DNA of 64,000 nt, taken from Hyphomicrobium sp. 99 (GTDB lineage Bacteria; Pseudomonadota; Alphaproteobacteria; Rhizobiales; Hyphomicrobiaceae). This document shows positions 42,105-50,147 of this stretch, in pieces. Below the pieces are notes generated by a model. The model was given only the letters and a program-made list of their open reading frames with translations, did not search any database and was not told where the DNA came from. Numbering within the stretch: the first letter of the stretch is position 1; every line of letters begins with the position of its first letter. Position numbers and translations under genes: made by a program. The stretch is from contig NZ_KQ031382.1 in assembly GCF_000384335.2 (NCBI RefSeq), positions 2,801,545 to 2,865,544 on the forward strand, in the 5' to 3' direction.

Positions 42105-43880
42105 CTATTTCGAACTTATTTCGGGAAAATAGAGTCCTTCCTGTCGGCGGATCCACCACTGGCCGGTATCGGCAAATCGATAGTCGAAGAGAAGCGCGCG
42201 CACACGTTTGGGCGGATGATCGGGAAACGGGTTAGGGCCGAGCAATGCAAGTACGGGTGCGCTGCCTTCGAGCAGTCGTCGAAGCAGACGTTCGAACCAT
42301 GGATTTTGCGAGAAGCTACCGTAGGCCGCGAACCACATTTGCCAATCTAGCCGCGGCTGATGCGGGATATTCCATGACGGCCGGCGATCGATTGGCCCGG
42401 GCTTATAGCGGAAGTCGTACTCGCGCCAATTCTGACCGTCGTCAGAACCCTCAACAATGATCTCCGGCCGGCTCGTCGTTGTCGTCGCGAACGGTCCATA
42501 GGCATTGACGATGAGCAATGGCGAAATCGCTTGAGTCATGGAATTCACAACGGGCAGATTTGGCAATGCGAGTGCCTGCACGATGCGATCGACACCGACC
42601 GGAACGACCAACAGCGTCAATACGAGCGCGCAGGCCGTCGCGGTCTTGCCCGGACGAGGCGCACGATTTTGGATCCATAGGCTCAGCTTTTGCGGAATAA
42701 CGTGTCGGATGGCGGCGTCATCGAACAGAAAAACGCAAAGCGCAATCGTCAGCACATTGAAAAAGCCGTAGTTGCCCGTGAGTATGATCAAGGCCTGGAA
42801 TATCAGGATGCACCAAGCTGCAAATGCACGTAGCCTGCGCGGCAGAAAGATCAGAAACACGAGAATGAGTTCAATGACGAGCGTCGCCGCGGTCCCGACC
42901 GCAAGCATCCAGGGCGGTAGCTGAGCGGCGTACCACGCCAGCGGCGTTGGGAGAGGCTGCGACATGAAATGGTACTTGAGCGCTGTGAGATCATGCCACG
43001 TCGGCTGCGCGGAGATGGCCTTCACGATTCCGGACATGAAGAGAAAGCGGAAGATGAGCCAACGGTAGAGCCAGACGACGATGCGCGAACCCGCCGTCAG
43101 GAAAATTGCCAGGAAGCCAGATTCGAGCAACAGCAAGTCCCACTGGTAGCTCATGAAGACTTGGCCGGCATAGACGCACGACAAGTAAAGAACGAATAGC
43201 CCGACCAGTGCAGCGCGGGTCCATATTCCAAACACAACGATAAGCCCCAGAAGAATGCCGAGACCGGTCGCCGCGAAAAGCGCGGCATCGTTGGCATTCA
43301 ACCAGAAGAGCGTCGGCATTCGCCAATAGGCCGACATGCCCCATCCCTGACGTGCAGCATTCAGATATTCACCGGCGGGAAGAATGCCACTTTCCCCGAC
43401 CAACCCCTGGATTTGCACCGCCAAGGAAGCGAATGCGATGACGTAAATGCCGCCGAGCAACCGCAGGAACACCCACGAGACGAGATCATAGCGTTCGGGC
43501 TCCGGTCGTGCTCCCCACAAGATGTAAGAAATCCGGTTAAGCAGACCTCTGCGCCGCGCGAAGAATGCGTAGGCGCGTTCGCTTGCGGCGGCGAATCCCG
43601 GGATGTGTTCGTACATCCACCACCAGGCGGCCCGCCCTGGCGCGTGACGCAAGGTTCTGTAGGTCGCTGCCGCGCCCGCATAGATCGTGCCGTCGGGCTC
43701 AATGAGCTGAATAGCGCGTGCGAAGCATTCTCGTGGGATGGCGGGAAAATCCCCGGCCGCCTCTTGGTAAGGCCGGTAGACGACCCGGTCGCCTGTTTGC
43801 TGCTTCCAATAGTCTACCCAATAGCGACAGATCCCGCAGTCGCCATCGTAAACCAATGTCGCGCTTCGTTCTGCGGGCAT
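42105..43880 (-). CDS. fusion of DCC thioredoxin-like domain and lipase-maturation-factor/HTTM membrane domain
   Basis: A 591-residue protein. Residues about 1-120 form a DUF393 (DCC) domain with 'LVYDGDCGICRYWVDYW', where Cys15 and Cys18 make the CxxC. From about residue 130 a polytopic membrane domain follows that matches lipase maturation factor/vitamin K carboxylase-like HTTM proteins ('ARQGWGMSAYWRMPTLFWL', 'WDLLLLESGFLAIFL', 'GNYGFFNVLTI'). It ends in a soluble C-terminal part ('YGPFATTTTSRPEIIVEGSDD', 'PWFERLLRRLLEGS'). The two domains often occur as neighbours; here they are joined in one chain. A role in redox-linked protein maturation or lipid modification at the membrane is plausible but not shown. 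Confidence 0.85.
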   Translation of the reverse strand: MPAERSATLVYDGDCGICRYWVDYWKQQTGDRVVYRPYQEAAGDFPAIPRECFARAIQLIEPDGTIYAGAAATYRTLRHAPGRAAWWWMYEHIPGFAAASERAYAFFARRRGLLNRISYILWGARPEPERYDLVSWVFLRLLGGIYVIAFASLAVQIQGLVGESGILPAGEYLNAARQGWGMSAYWRMPTLFWLNANDAALFAATGLGILLGLIVVFGIWTRAALVGLFVLYLSCVYAGQVFMSYQWDLLLLESGFLAIFLTAGSRIVVWLYRWLIFRFLFMSGIVKAISAQPTWHDLTALKYHFMSQPLPTPLAWYAAQLPPWMLAVGTAATLVIELILVFLIFLPRRLRAFAAWCILIFQALIILTGNYGFFNVLTIALCVFLFDDAAIRHVIPQKLSLWIQNRAPRPGKTATACALVLTLLVVPVGVDRIVQALALPNLPVVNSMTQAISPLLIVNAYGPFATTTTSRPEIIVEGSDDGQNWREYDFRYKPGPIDRRPSWNIPHQPRLDWQMWFAAYGSFSQNPWFERLLRRLLEGSAPVLALLGPNPFPDHPPKRVRALLFDYRFADTGQWWIRRQEGLYFPEISSK

Positions 43881-44210
43881 GATCGGAAGTCCTGCACGAT
43901 CGGACAGGCAAACGCGTTAGCCTTCAAATCACGGAAAGCTGGAGAGGATCAGAGTTGTCGACAACCCCGGCTTCCTGTCCCGACATCTTTTAAACAAAGC
44001 AGGGATACCAAAGTTAGGGCGCTGTTCCAAGCTCGACGTCCCACGTTATTCGTAGCGCACCAGCAGCGCTCGGAACGAGATTTTCCGGCGAATAGTTTTT
44101 TCTTCTGTGCCCGATGCGCATATCGGGAACCAATAAAGAAAAGGCTGCAGCTATGACCTCCCTAACGCCCCGCAAGGGAATGCCCGATCCGTCTCACAGC
44201 ATTATGATTA
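43881..44210. other. intergenic region, no gene assigned
   Basis: About 330 bases between the DCC/LMF gene and the truncated integrase. It should include the DCC/LMF promoter at its left and the broken end of the integrase at its right. No RNA gene, repeat or frame with family resemblance is seen. Confidence 0.4.
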
Positions 44211-44735
44211 TCACCCCATGCCACTGGTAAGCACCGCCTTCGTCCGTCGTAGTGAGTGCGTGCCGAACTTCGCTGGATCGAGCCCGATGCTGGCAACCCA
44301 TTCGTGCACGAGCCGCGCGTACTGCCTTGTCGTCAGCCCACGCTCGCCATTTCGTCGTCCCACGAACAGAACCTGACCGGCCTTCCTTCCAGTCGACCTC
44401 AAGTATTCATCGAGGGCCAGACGTGTTTGGTCAGTTAGTCCAAAGCGAATGGGTCTGCCTGTCTTTTTCTGCCGGATGGTGGCGCGGTCTGCTGCGTAGC
44501 CGCTGGGGGCCACGTCATCGACGCGGACAGCAACGACGTCACAACCCCTCAGCTTGCTGTCGATAGCCAAGTTGAACAGAGCGAGGTCGCGTTTCTTGCC
44601 CTGCATCTGAAGTTTGGTGCGGATCGACCAAACGTGACTCGGTCTCAGCCGAGGTTTTGCGCCGATGAGCTTACCCTTGTTCCAAGGTATACGAGCCGTC
44701 GGCTTTTCAATTGGGCATGCCTGGTCCTTTTCCAT
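44211..44735 (-). pseudogene. tyrosine-type integrase, 3'-truncated (copy 2, N-terminal part)
   Basis: The first roughly 165 residues follow copy 1 (30500-31093) closely from 'WNKGKLIGAKPRLRPSHVWSIRTK' split over two segments to 'FGTHSLRRTKAVL', then diverge into 'TSGMG' and stop. The C-terminal catalytic His and Tyr segment ('LLGHSK..STVRYLG') is lost, so it cannot act as a recombinase. The missing C-terminal part of a related copy lies at 47619-47745, same strand. The start at 44735 has AAGGAGAC eight bases upstream and represents the natural N-terminus, which copy 1 seems to have lost. Confidence 0.82.
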
Positions 44736-44740
44736 AGTCT

Positions 44741-44811
44741 GTCTCCTTGTTAGAGAGACGAACCAACATGCACCCGCTCAGGCCAACTGATTAATCCTAT
44801 GTCTGGTTTCG
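44741..44811 (-). repeat. conserved 71-bp leader upstream of integrase copy 2
   Basis: Gapless counterpart of 31130-31200, including the GTCTC-N8-GAGAC inverted repeat over the ribosome-binding site. The rest of the 350-base gap up to the FadL-like gene holds one dispersed repeat (44844-44866) and the FadL promoter region. Confidence 0.65.
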
Positions 44812-44843
44812 AGGATTATGTTTGCACTGCTGGCTATCGGCCG

Positions 44844-44866
44844 GCGCTTTTGACCCTTAGCGGACA
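44844..44866. repeat. dispersed tccgctttt/aagcggac-type repeat
   Basis: gcgcttttgacccttagcggac belongs to the same degenerate palindromic family as 31276, 40075 and 61400-61585. Confidence 0.5.
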
Positions 44867-45085
44867 AGAGCGCTTTCCGTCGGCAGGATTTCGTACCGAG
44901 GGAATGCGGAGTTTGCGGACATCAGAACCCGCTGAAGTGGGTGTCGGCACATTGGGGAGCCTCGCGACGGCGAACGGATGCGCCGACCTCTCAGTTTACG
45001 CATAAGCAAAGCGTTAATAATTCGTTCTCATCGGCAATTACCGTCCCTAGCGTCGCCCAGGGAACTTTCGGCGTGGGGGACTGCT

Positions 45086-46336
45086 ATGGGGAATTTTCAA
45101 CGCGGCGCACGCGCTTTTGCGCTTGCCGTCGCTGTGGTCGCATCTTCGAGTGCACATGCGACGGATGGCTATTTCCTGGACGGCATCGGAGCCCGTTCCA
45201 AGGCTTTGGGTGGTGCAGGTGTCGCCGATGGTAAGGACGCGACGTCCGCGGCGCTAAACCCTGCCGGCATTGTTCACGCGGACAACGAAGTCGATTTGGC
45301 GGCATCGGTCTTCCTGCCGTTCCGCCAGGCTACGATTGCCGGTTCTACGGTGGAAAGCGATCGTAACGCGTTCCTGCTGCCAAATGTGGCGATCAACTGG
45401 AAAACCCTCGGCAACCCCTATTTCGATGCCGTTTCGCTGTCGTTGTCGGGCAACGGCGGAATGAATACGACGTACCCGGCCAGTGCCAATGTTTTCGGCG
45501 CCGGCAAGGCAGGCGTCGATCTGCAACAGATGCTGCTTTCGGTCGCCTTGGCCAAGAAGTTCGGAAACGTGTCGGTCGGCGTCGCGCCGGTCGTAGCACT
45601 TCAGATCTTCCAGGCCGATGGTCTGGCGGCGTTCGGCGGATTCTCCTCCGATCCTTCAGCTCTGACCAATCGAGGAAAAGACCACGAGTTCGGTGGCGGT
45701 GTCCGGGCCGGTATCGAGTGGGCCGTCCTGCCAACCTTCCGTGTCGGCGTCGCCGGCAGCACGCCGATTTGGACGAATCCGTTCACCCGATACAAGGGCT
45801 TGTTTGCCGACGGGGGCGACTTCGATATTCCTGCCAACGTCCAGGCAGGCATCGCCGTCGACGTGTCGCCGGCCGTGACCTTGCTGGTCGACTATCGCCA
45901 TATCTGGTTCTCCGATACGAACTCGGTGGGCGACCCTTCGACACTTCTCGCTCCGGGTTCGCTGGGCACAGCCCACGGTCCGGGCTTCGGCTGGAACGAT
46001 GTCGACGCCATCAAGGCGGGCGTCGAGTGGAAATATTCTCCAAAGCTCATATTGCGCGCCGGCTATTCCTACAACACGCAGCCCATCAACTCTCGCGATG
46101 TTCAATTGAACATCCTGGCGCCCGCCGTCGTGCAGCATCACATAACGGGTGGCTTCGCGTACCGCTGGTCCGACAGCCTCGATCTGGAATTGGCGGCGGT
46201 GTACGCTCCTCGCGAACACGTTTCTGGAACGGCGTTGAACCCGCCGGGCATTCCAATCGACCTCAGCATGGAGCAGTTTGAGGTGACCGCAGGCTTCAAA
46301 TACCGGTTCGGAGAGAATTCTGCGCCCTTGAAGTAG
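45086..46336 (+). CDS. FadL/OmpP1-type outer-membrane transporter
   Basis: A 416-residue outer-membrane protein of the FadL/TodX family. The ATG at 45086 follows GGGGGA and gives a signal peptide cleaved after 'SSAHA'. The mature N-terminus 'TDGYFLDGIGARSKALGGAGVADGKDATSAALNPAG' carries the conserved hatch-domain NPA motif. The C-terminus 'FEVTAGFKYRFGEN' is the last strand. Such channels take up hydrophobic compounds such as long-chain fatty acids or aromatic hydrocarbons. It lies within the segment flanked by integrase fragments, 100 bases before a YeeE/YedE pair. Fatty-acid genes are not nearby, so the cargo is uncertain. Confidence 0.9.
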   Translation: MGNFQRGARAFALAVAVVASSSAHATDGYFLDGIGARSKALGGAGVADGKDATSAALNPAGIVHADNEVDLAASVFLPFRQATIAGSTVESDRNAFLLPNVAINWKTLGNPYFDAVSLSLSGNGGMNTTYPASANVFGAGKAGVDLQQMLLSVALAKKFGNVSVGVAPVVALQIFQADGLAAFGGFSSDPSALTNRGKDHEFGGGVRAGIEWAVLPTFRVGVAGSTPIWTNPFTRYKGLFADGGDFDIPANVQAGIAVDVSPAVTLLVDYRHIWFSDTNSVGDPSTLLAPGSLGTAHGPGFGWNDVDAIKAGVEWKYSPKLILRAGYSYNTQPINSRDVQLNILAPAVVQHHITGGFAYRWSDSLDLELAAVYAPREHVSGTALNPPGIPIDLSMEQFEVTAGFKYRFGENSAPLK

Positions 46337-46437
46337 AAAAAGCCGGGTTTCACGACGTAGCAGCAATCGCATTGACGTCGATCTCTAAGCGTTGGCTTGG
46401 AGTAGTCGCTGCGTCCCTGGTAGGATCGCCTTGCTGA

Positions 46438-46911
46438 TTGTCGGAACGAGCGCGAAGGGCTTCGAAGTTGGCTATAGAGACTGAATTCACGCCTCTGGCG
46501 TCGAGTGTAGGCGGCGCGCTGATCGGCGTGTCTGCTGTTCTCCTCCTCTATTCCAACGGGCGCATCGCAGGCATCAGCGGCATCGTGAAAAGGCTGATCG
46601 CGCCGGCAGCCGACAGCAAGCCCGCGCAGGCCTTGGCCTTCATCATCGGACTGATCTCCGCCCCCTTCGTCTGGACAGCCGTGACCGGCCATGCCGTCAC
46701 ACAATCGGTATCGGCAAATATTCCGCTCGCGGCGATTGCCGGGCTGCTTGTCGGATTCGGTGCTGTTCTGGGTGGAGGTTGCACGAGCGGTCACGGCGTC
46801 TGCGGACTTTCACGTTTCTCGAAGCGCTCCCTCGCGGCGACAATCATATTCATGGCCGTGGCGGTACTCACCGTGTTCGTCGTCCGCCACATCATCGGAG
46901 GTGGCCCATGA
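46438..46911 (+). CDS. YeeE/YedE-family sulfur transporter half (first of pair)
   Basis: A membrane protein of 157 residues if it starts at the TTG at 46438; an in-frame TTG at 46468 is an alternative, as no ATG is available. It has four to five helices and the family signature 'VGFGAVLGGGCTSGHGVCGLSRFSKRS', where the Cys in 'GGGCTSGHG' is the conserved thiosulfate-relay cysteine of YeeE-like proteins. It forms a pair with 46908-47339 (ATGA overlap), each being half of an YeeE fold. The pair probably moves thiosulfate or another sulfur-containing ion. Confidence 0.88.
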   Translation: MSERARRASKLAIETEFTPLASSVGGALIGVSAVLLLYSNGRIAGISGIVKRLIAPAADSKPAQALAFIIGLISAPFVWTAVTGHAVTQSVSANIPLAAIAGLLVGFGAVLGGGCTSGHGVCGLSRFSKRSLAATIIFMAVAVLTVFVVRHIIGGGP

Positions 46912-47339
46912 GCCTCGTCATCGACCTTGCTGCAGGGCTGATTTTCGGCATCGGACTTGTCATTTCCGGAATGGCCAATCCTGCAAAAGTGCTGAATTTT
47001 CTGGACGTCGCGGGAAGCTGGGATCCCAGTTTGGCTTTCGTGATGCTCGGCGCGATCGCCGTAACAGCCACGGGCTATCATTTCGTGCTTCGGCAGCCAA
47101 AGCCTCTTGTTGACCCGAGCTTTCATTTGCCTGTCCAGAGCAAAATCGATCGACCGCTCGTCATCGGGTCTGCGATCTTCGGACTTGGCTGGGGACTCTT
47201 CGGCTTCTGCCCGGGTCCTGCGATTACGTCACTGGGGCTCGCCGCGACAGGTACACTCGTGTTTGTAGCAACGATGTTGATCGGAATCTTGGCAGCCGGC
47301 CTTGTCCGCAAGCGACCATCGGAAATCAAGGAAGCGTAA
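46908..47339 (+). CDS. YeeE/YedE-family sulfur transporter half (second of pair, DUF6691-like)
   Basis: A 143-residue membrane protein whose ATG at 46908 overlaps the stop of the first half. Seen are 'LIFGIGLVISGMANPAKVLNFLDVAGSWDPSLAFVMLGA', split by the fold, and 'GLGWGLFGFCPGPAITSLG' with the second conserved Cys. Length and motifs match the second subunit of two-gene YeeE/YedE transporters. In many genomes this pair accompanies a sulfide- or metallo-beta-lactamase-type dioxygenase regulated by BigR; neither is present here. Confidence 0.88.
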   Translation: MSLVIDLAAGLIFGIGLVISGMANPAKVLNFLDVAGSWDPSLAFVMLGAIAVTATGYHFVLRQPKPLVDPSFHLPVQSKIDRPLVIGSAIFGLGWGLFGFCPGPAITSLGLAATGTLVFVATMLIGILAAGLVRKRPSEIKEA

Positions 47340-47618
47340 TTGGGAGAGCACACGGCTTGGTGCTCTTGGACCTCGTCGTATTTCCCGTCTTGGCCCTGAG
47401 CGCCAACAGGCTGACGGCGGACAGAATGCGAACGGCTGAAGATCGATCGACACTCAATCCCACAAGCGGACATCGGCCATCGATGCAGTGCGGGTGACTT
47501 AGCCAAACGTGACTAGGACCGCTTTTGGAGTGCCAGCCGTCATCTACCTCGGCGGGGCATTCGAAAACGCTTCAGAAACCGCTTCGCTGAGTTCTGTCCC
47601 TACTCTGCCAACGGCTAA
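47340..47618. other. short intergenic region with a small hairpin
   Basis: Directly after the second YeeE/YedE gene, AGAGCAC-N8-GTGCTCT (about 47344-47366) can form a 7-bp hairpin without a T-run, a weak terminator candidate. The remaining sequence shows no gene. Confidence 0.35.
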
Positions 47619-47745
47619 AAATGTCGATCTTCTGGGCGATTTCAATCGCGTCATCGACCTCGATGCCGAGATAGCGCACGGTGCTCTCGAACTTCGAATG
47701 ACCGCGCAGCAGCTGGACCGCCCGAAGGTTGCCGGTTCTATGCCA
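47619..47745 (-). pseudogene. C-terminal fragment of tyrosine-type integrase (copy 3)
   Basis: The minus strand from 47745 to 47619 reads 'RTGNLRAVQLLRGHSKFEST' then 'VRYLGIEVDDAIEIAQKIDI', the C-terminal 40 residues of the same integrase family as copies 1 and 2, with catalytic His and Tyr. The natural stop codon after KIDI is gone and the frame runs on. Upstream of about 47745 there is no match. The break falls within three codons of the point where copy 2 (44211-44735) ends. Confidence 0.8.
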
Positions 47746-47783
47746 AGCGCAGATTGGTAAAGCTCATCGCTAGTCGGCACAAA

Positions 47784-49337
47784 TCACCGTACCGACGCCA
47801 ACGCAATACGCCTCGTTTTGCGCCAAAGCCGCCGCAACGCTTCTGAGCTTCTGTGGACCTCGCCTGTAAAAGACAGAGGATCTGGGCCACCGGATGTTTC
47901 AGCCGGTGAGTGCATCTGGGGCTCATTGCGCCGATCTCTCGAGCACGACTGACCTTCCCTCAGCGTTGGCGCAGCGTTGTTCACCCCGTTGAGGGCCACG
48001 GGAAGCGACAGGATGACGGAAAGACCGCCCAAAGGCGATTTCTGGAGTCCGACATTTCCGCCGTACAGCTGCGCCAGATCGCGGACGATCGCGAGGCCAA
48101 GCCCAGATCCGTCCGCTCGTGAATCCCATTGCTCGCCAACGCCGAACACGACCTCGAACGCCTCCGGAGGCAACCCTCGCCCATCGTCGTCAATTCGGAT
48201 GTGGACGAGCTTGTCTGAGGTCCTGCCAGCCGCCTCGATACGTACCGCTGCTTTTGCATATTTGCAGGCGTTATCAACAATATTGGCCAGCATCTCGTTG
48301 AGATCTTGAGGGTCGCACGCAACTGACGTGATCTCTGGAACGTCAACGCATATCGTCACGCCGCTTCCTTCGTGAAGACGCCGCAATGCCCTAGCAACAT
48401 CCTCCGAAGCCCTGCGAACGTTCGCGACCGTGCCTGGCATCGATCGCATCGCAACTGCGCGAGCACGAGTTGTTTGGTAGTCGATCTGTGTTTGCATTCT
48501 GCGACACTGCGAAAGGATTGTTGCCGCAGACTGTGGCAGACCTTTTCGTTCGATGCGATGAGCCTCGTCTGTCAATATCGCAAGAGGTGTTTTTAGGCCA
48601 TGCGCCAGATTCCCGGCTTGCGTCCGGGCCCTTTGTATAAGTTCCGAAGTCGATTTCAGAACGGCGTTGAGTTCTTCAACCAATGGCAAAACCTCAGAAG
48701 GAAAATTCCCATGAAGGTTTTTCTCTGTACCAGCTCGTACATTTCCGAGGGATATACGCAATTCGCCGAAAGGCTTGAGCGCGTACAAAATCAACAACGT
48801 GGCCCCGAGGATCAACGATAGACCAAACGCGATCAAAGACCACATCAGCGTATTGTCAAAGCTTGAGTTCATTTTTGCGAGGTGACGGTGGTCCGTACCA
48901 ACAATAAACCGTATCAACGAATTGTTTGGTGATATTGAAACCGCCCTCTCAGCCGCGAGCACGGTCCCCGTCGGCCCAACTATCTCATAGGTACGGATAG
49001 CGGTGTCCGTCGATGTATTCGGCGGTGTTGGAAGTATCTTACCGTCGAGAGACCGAGATGCGGCGAGGACACGATCGCCTTCTTGTATCTCCCAGTAGTA
49101 ACCGGACAACGACAGGGCGTACCGCGGATCGCTCAAATGTTGGGGCAGATGAGGACTATTCCCTGTCTTGAAGTCCGTTAGACGAAGAAGTTCATCGAGG
49201 TGCTCGTAAACCTCCTCGTACAATTGTTTTGTGGCGTGCTGCTTGAAGACCTCAGATAGCACGAAACCAGCCAAGACCATTCCCGCTGCAATCCAAATCG
49301 TGGCTGCAAAAATCAGGCGACCTTTCAGACTGCTCAT
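47784..49337 (-). CDS. two-component sensor histidine kinase of the RND efflux locus
   Basis: A 517-residue membrane kinase. It has two transmembrane helices (about residues 8-28 and 168-190) flanking a periplasmic sensor domain, a HAMP-like linker, a dimerisation helix with the phospho-acceptor His in 'QAGNLAHGLKTPLAILTDEAH', and an ATPase domain with N-box 'MLANIVDNACKYAK', 'IDDDGRGLPPEAFEVVFG' and 'GSGLGLAIVRDLAQLYGG'. It begins five bases after the response regulator, so the two are co-transcribed. After the kinase domain ends near 'VILSLPVALNG', an unrelated tail of about 65 polar residues follows, probably from loss of the original stop during nearby rearrangements. Confidence 0.92.
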   Translation of the reverse strand: MSSLKGRLIFAATIWIAAGMVLAGFVLSEVFKQHATKQLYEEVYEHLDELLRLTDFKTGNSPHLPQHLSDPRYALSLSGYYWEIQEGDRVLAASRSLDGKILPTPPNTSTDTAIRTYEIVGPTGTVLAAERAVSISPNNSLIRFIVGTDHRHLAKMNSSFDNTLMWSLIAFGLSLILGATLLILYALKPFGELRISLGNVRAGTEKNLHGNFPSEVLPLVEELNAVLKSTSELIQRARTQAGNLAHGLKTPLAILTDEAHRIERKGLPQSAATILSQCRRMQTQIDYQTTRARAVAMRSMPGTVANVRRASEDVARALRRLHEGSGVTICVDVPEITSVACDPQDLNEMLANIVDNACKYAKAAVRIEAAGRTSDKLVHIRIDDDGRGLPPEAFEVVFGVGEQWDSRADGSGLGLAIVRDLAQLYGGNVGLQKSPLGGLSVILSLPVALNGVNNAAPTLREGQSCSRDRRNEPQMHSPAETSGGPDPLSFTGEVHRSSEALRRLWRKTRRIALASVR

Positions 49338-49342
49338 TTGCC

Positions 49343-49996
49343 CTAGTCCATTCGATAGCCGAGCCCGCGTACCGTCGTGATGACGGCCGCGCCGAGCTTG
49401 CGCCTTAGTCTGCTCACATAGACCTCGATCGTATTTGACTCTCGTGTCTCATCGAGCGCGTACAAATGCTCTGTAAGTTCTGCTTGGGATACGACACGAC
49501 CGATACGATGCATAAAATAATTGAGCATCTTTAGCTCGCGCGCGGTCAGTTCGACCGGTTCGCCGTCGCGTAGAACGCGGTTCGAAGCCGTATCCAGCGA
49601 GATGTCGCCATGTGTCAAAACGGGGCTTGCTATTCCCAATGAGCGGCGTATCAGCGCTTTGAGCCTCGCGGCGACTTCCGGTATGTGGAATGGCTTCGTA
49701 ATGTAATCGTCCGCACCTGCATTGAGGCCGTCAACCTTTTCGGCCCAGGTTCCTCGCGCCGTCAAAATCAAAACTGGCATCTTGCAATCTGCCGCTCGCC
49801 ACCGCTTGAGAACATCCAACCCCTGCATTTCGGGGAGACCGAGATCAAGAATCGCGGCCGCGTATATATCGTCCATACCCATAGCGTAGCCGTCAGCGCC
49901 ATTGTCTGCGCGCTCAATTGTGAAGCCGGCGGGAGCAAGGCCGCTCGCCAGCCGTTCGGCGATCTCGTTATCATCTTCAAGCAAAAGAACTCTAAT
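49343..49996 (-). CDS. OmpR-family response regulator of the RND efflux locus, probable ATT start
   Basis: A receiver domain ('RVLLLEDDNEIAERLASGL', phospho-Asp in 'AAILDLGLPEMQG', Lys in 'TKPFH') is followed by a winged-helix DNA-binding domain ('LTARELKMLNYFMHRIGRVVSQAEL', 'VYVSRLRRKLG'). The family begins M-R-V-L-L-L-E-D; here the aligned first codon is ATT at 49996, preceded at five bases by GGAGG, while the only upstream ATG (50062) has no ribosome-binding site and adds 22 unrelated residues. A start at ATT gives 217 residues. It likely controls its own operon and the divergent efflux genes through the iterons at 50063-50106. Confidence 0.9.
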   Translation of the reverse strand: MRVLLLEDDNEIAERLASGLAPAGFTIERADNGADGYAMGMDDIYAAAILDLGLPEMQGLDVLKRWRAADCKMPVLILTARGTWAEKVDGLNAGADDYITKPFHIPEVAARLKALIRRSLGIASPVLTHGDISLDTASNRVLRDGEPVELTARELKMLNYFMHRIGRVVSQAELTEHLYALDETRESNTIEVYVSRLRRKLGAAVITTVRGLGYRMD

Positions 49997-50062
49997 TGCC
50001 GCCTCCAACGCATTTTCTCTAAACCTAGCACGAAGATGCTGAAAACGAGCTGAAAAGCACAT

Positions 50063-50106
50063 TTCAGGAAAGCTGCAGGTTCAGTTCAGCCTCCTTTCAG
50101 CTTGGC
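50063..50106. promoter_or_regulatory. four 11-bp direct repeats, response-regulator operator
   Basis: Four consecutive 11-bp units start with TTCAG, TGCAG, TTCAG and TTCAG at 50063, 50074, 50085 and 50096. The 11-bp period is what OmpR/PhoB-type regulators bind as head-to-tail dimers. The array lies between the divergent response-regulator gene and the efflux adaptor gene (start 50148), the place expected for autoregulation and activation of the pump. Confidence 0.7.
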
Positions 50107-50147
50107 ACCGCAAACGACCTGTCAGAAGGGTTGACTGGGAACTTGCG

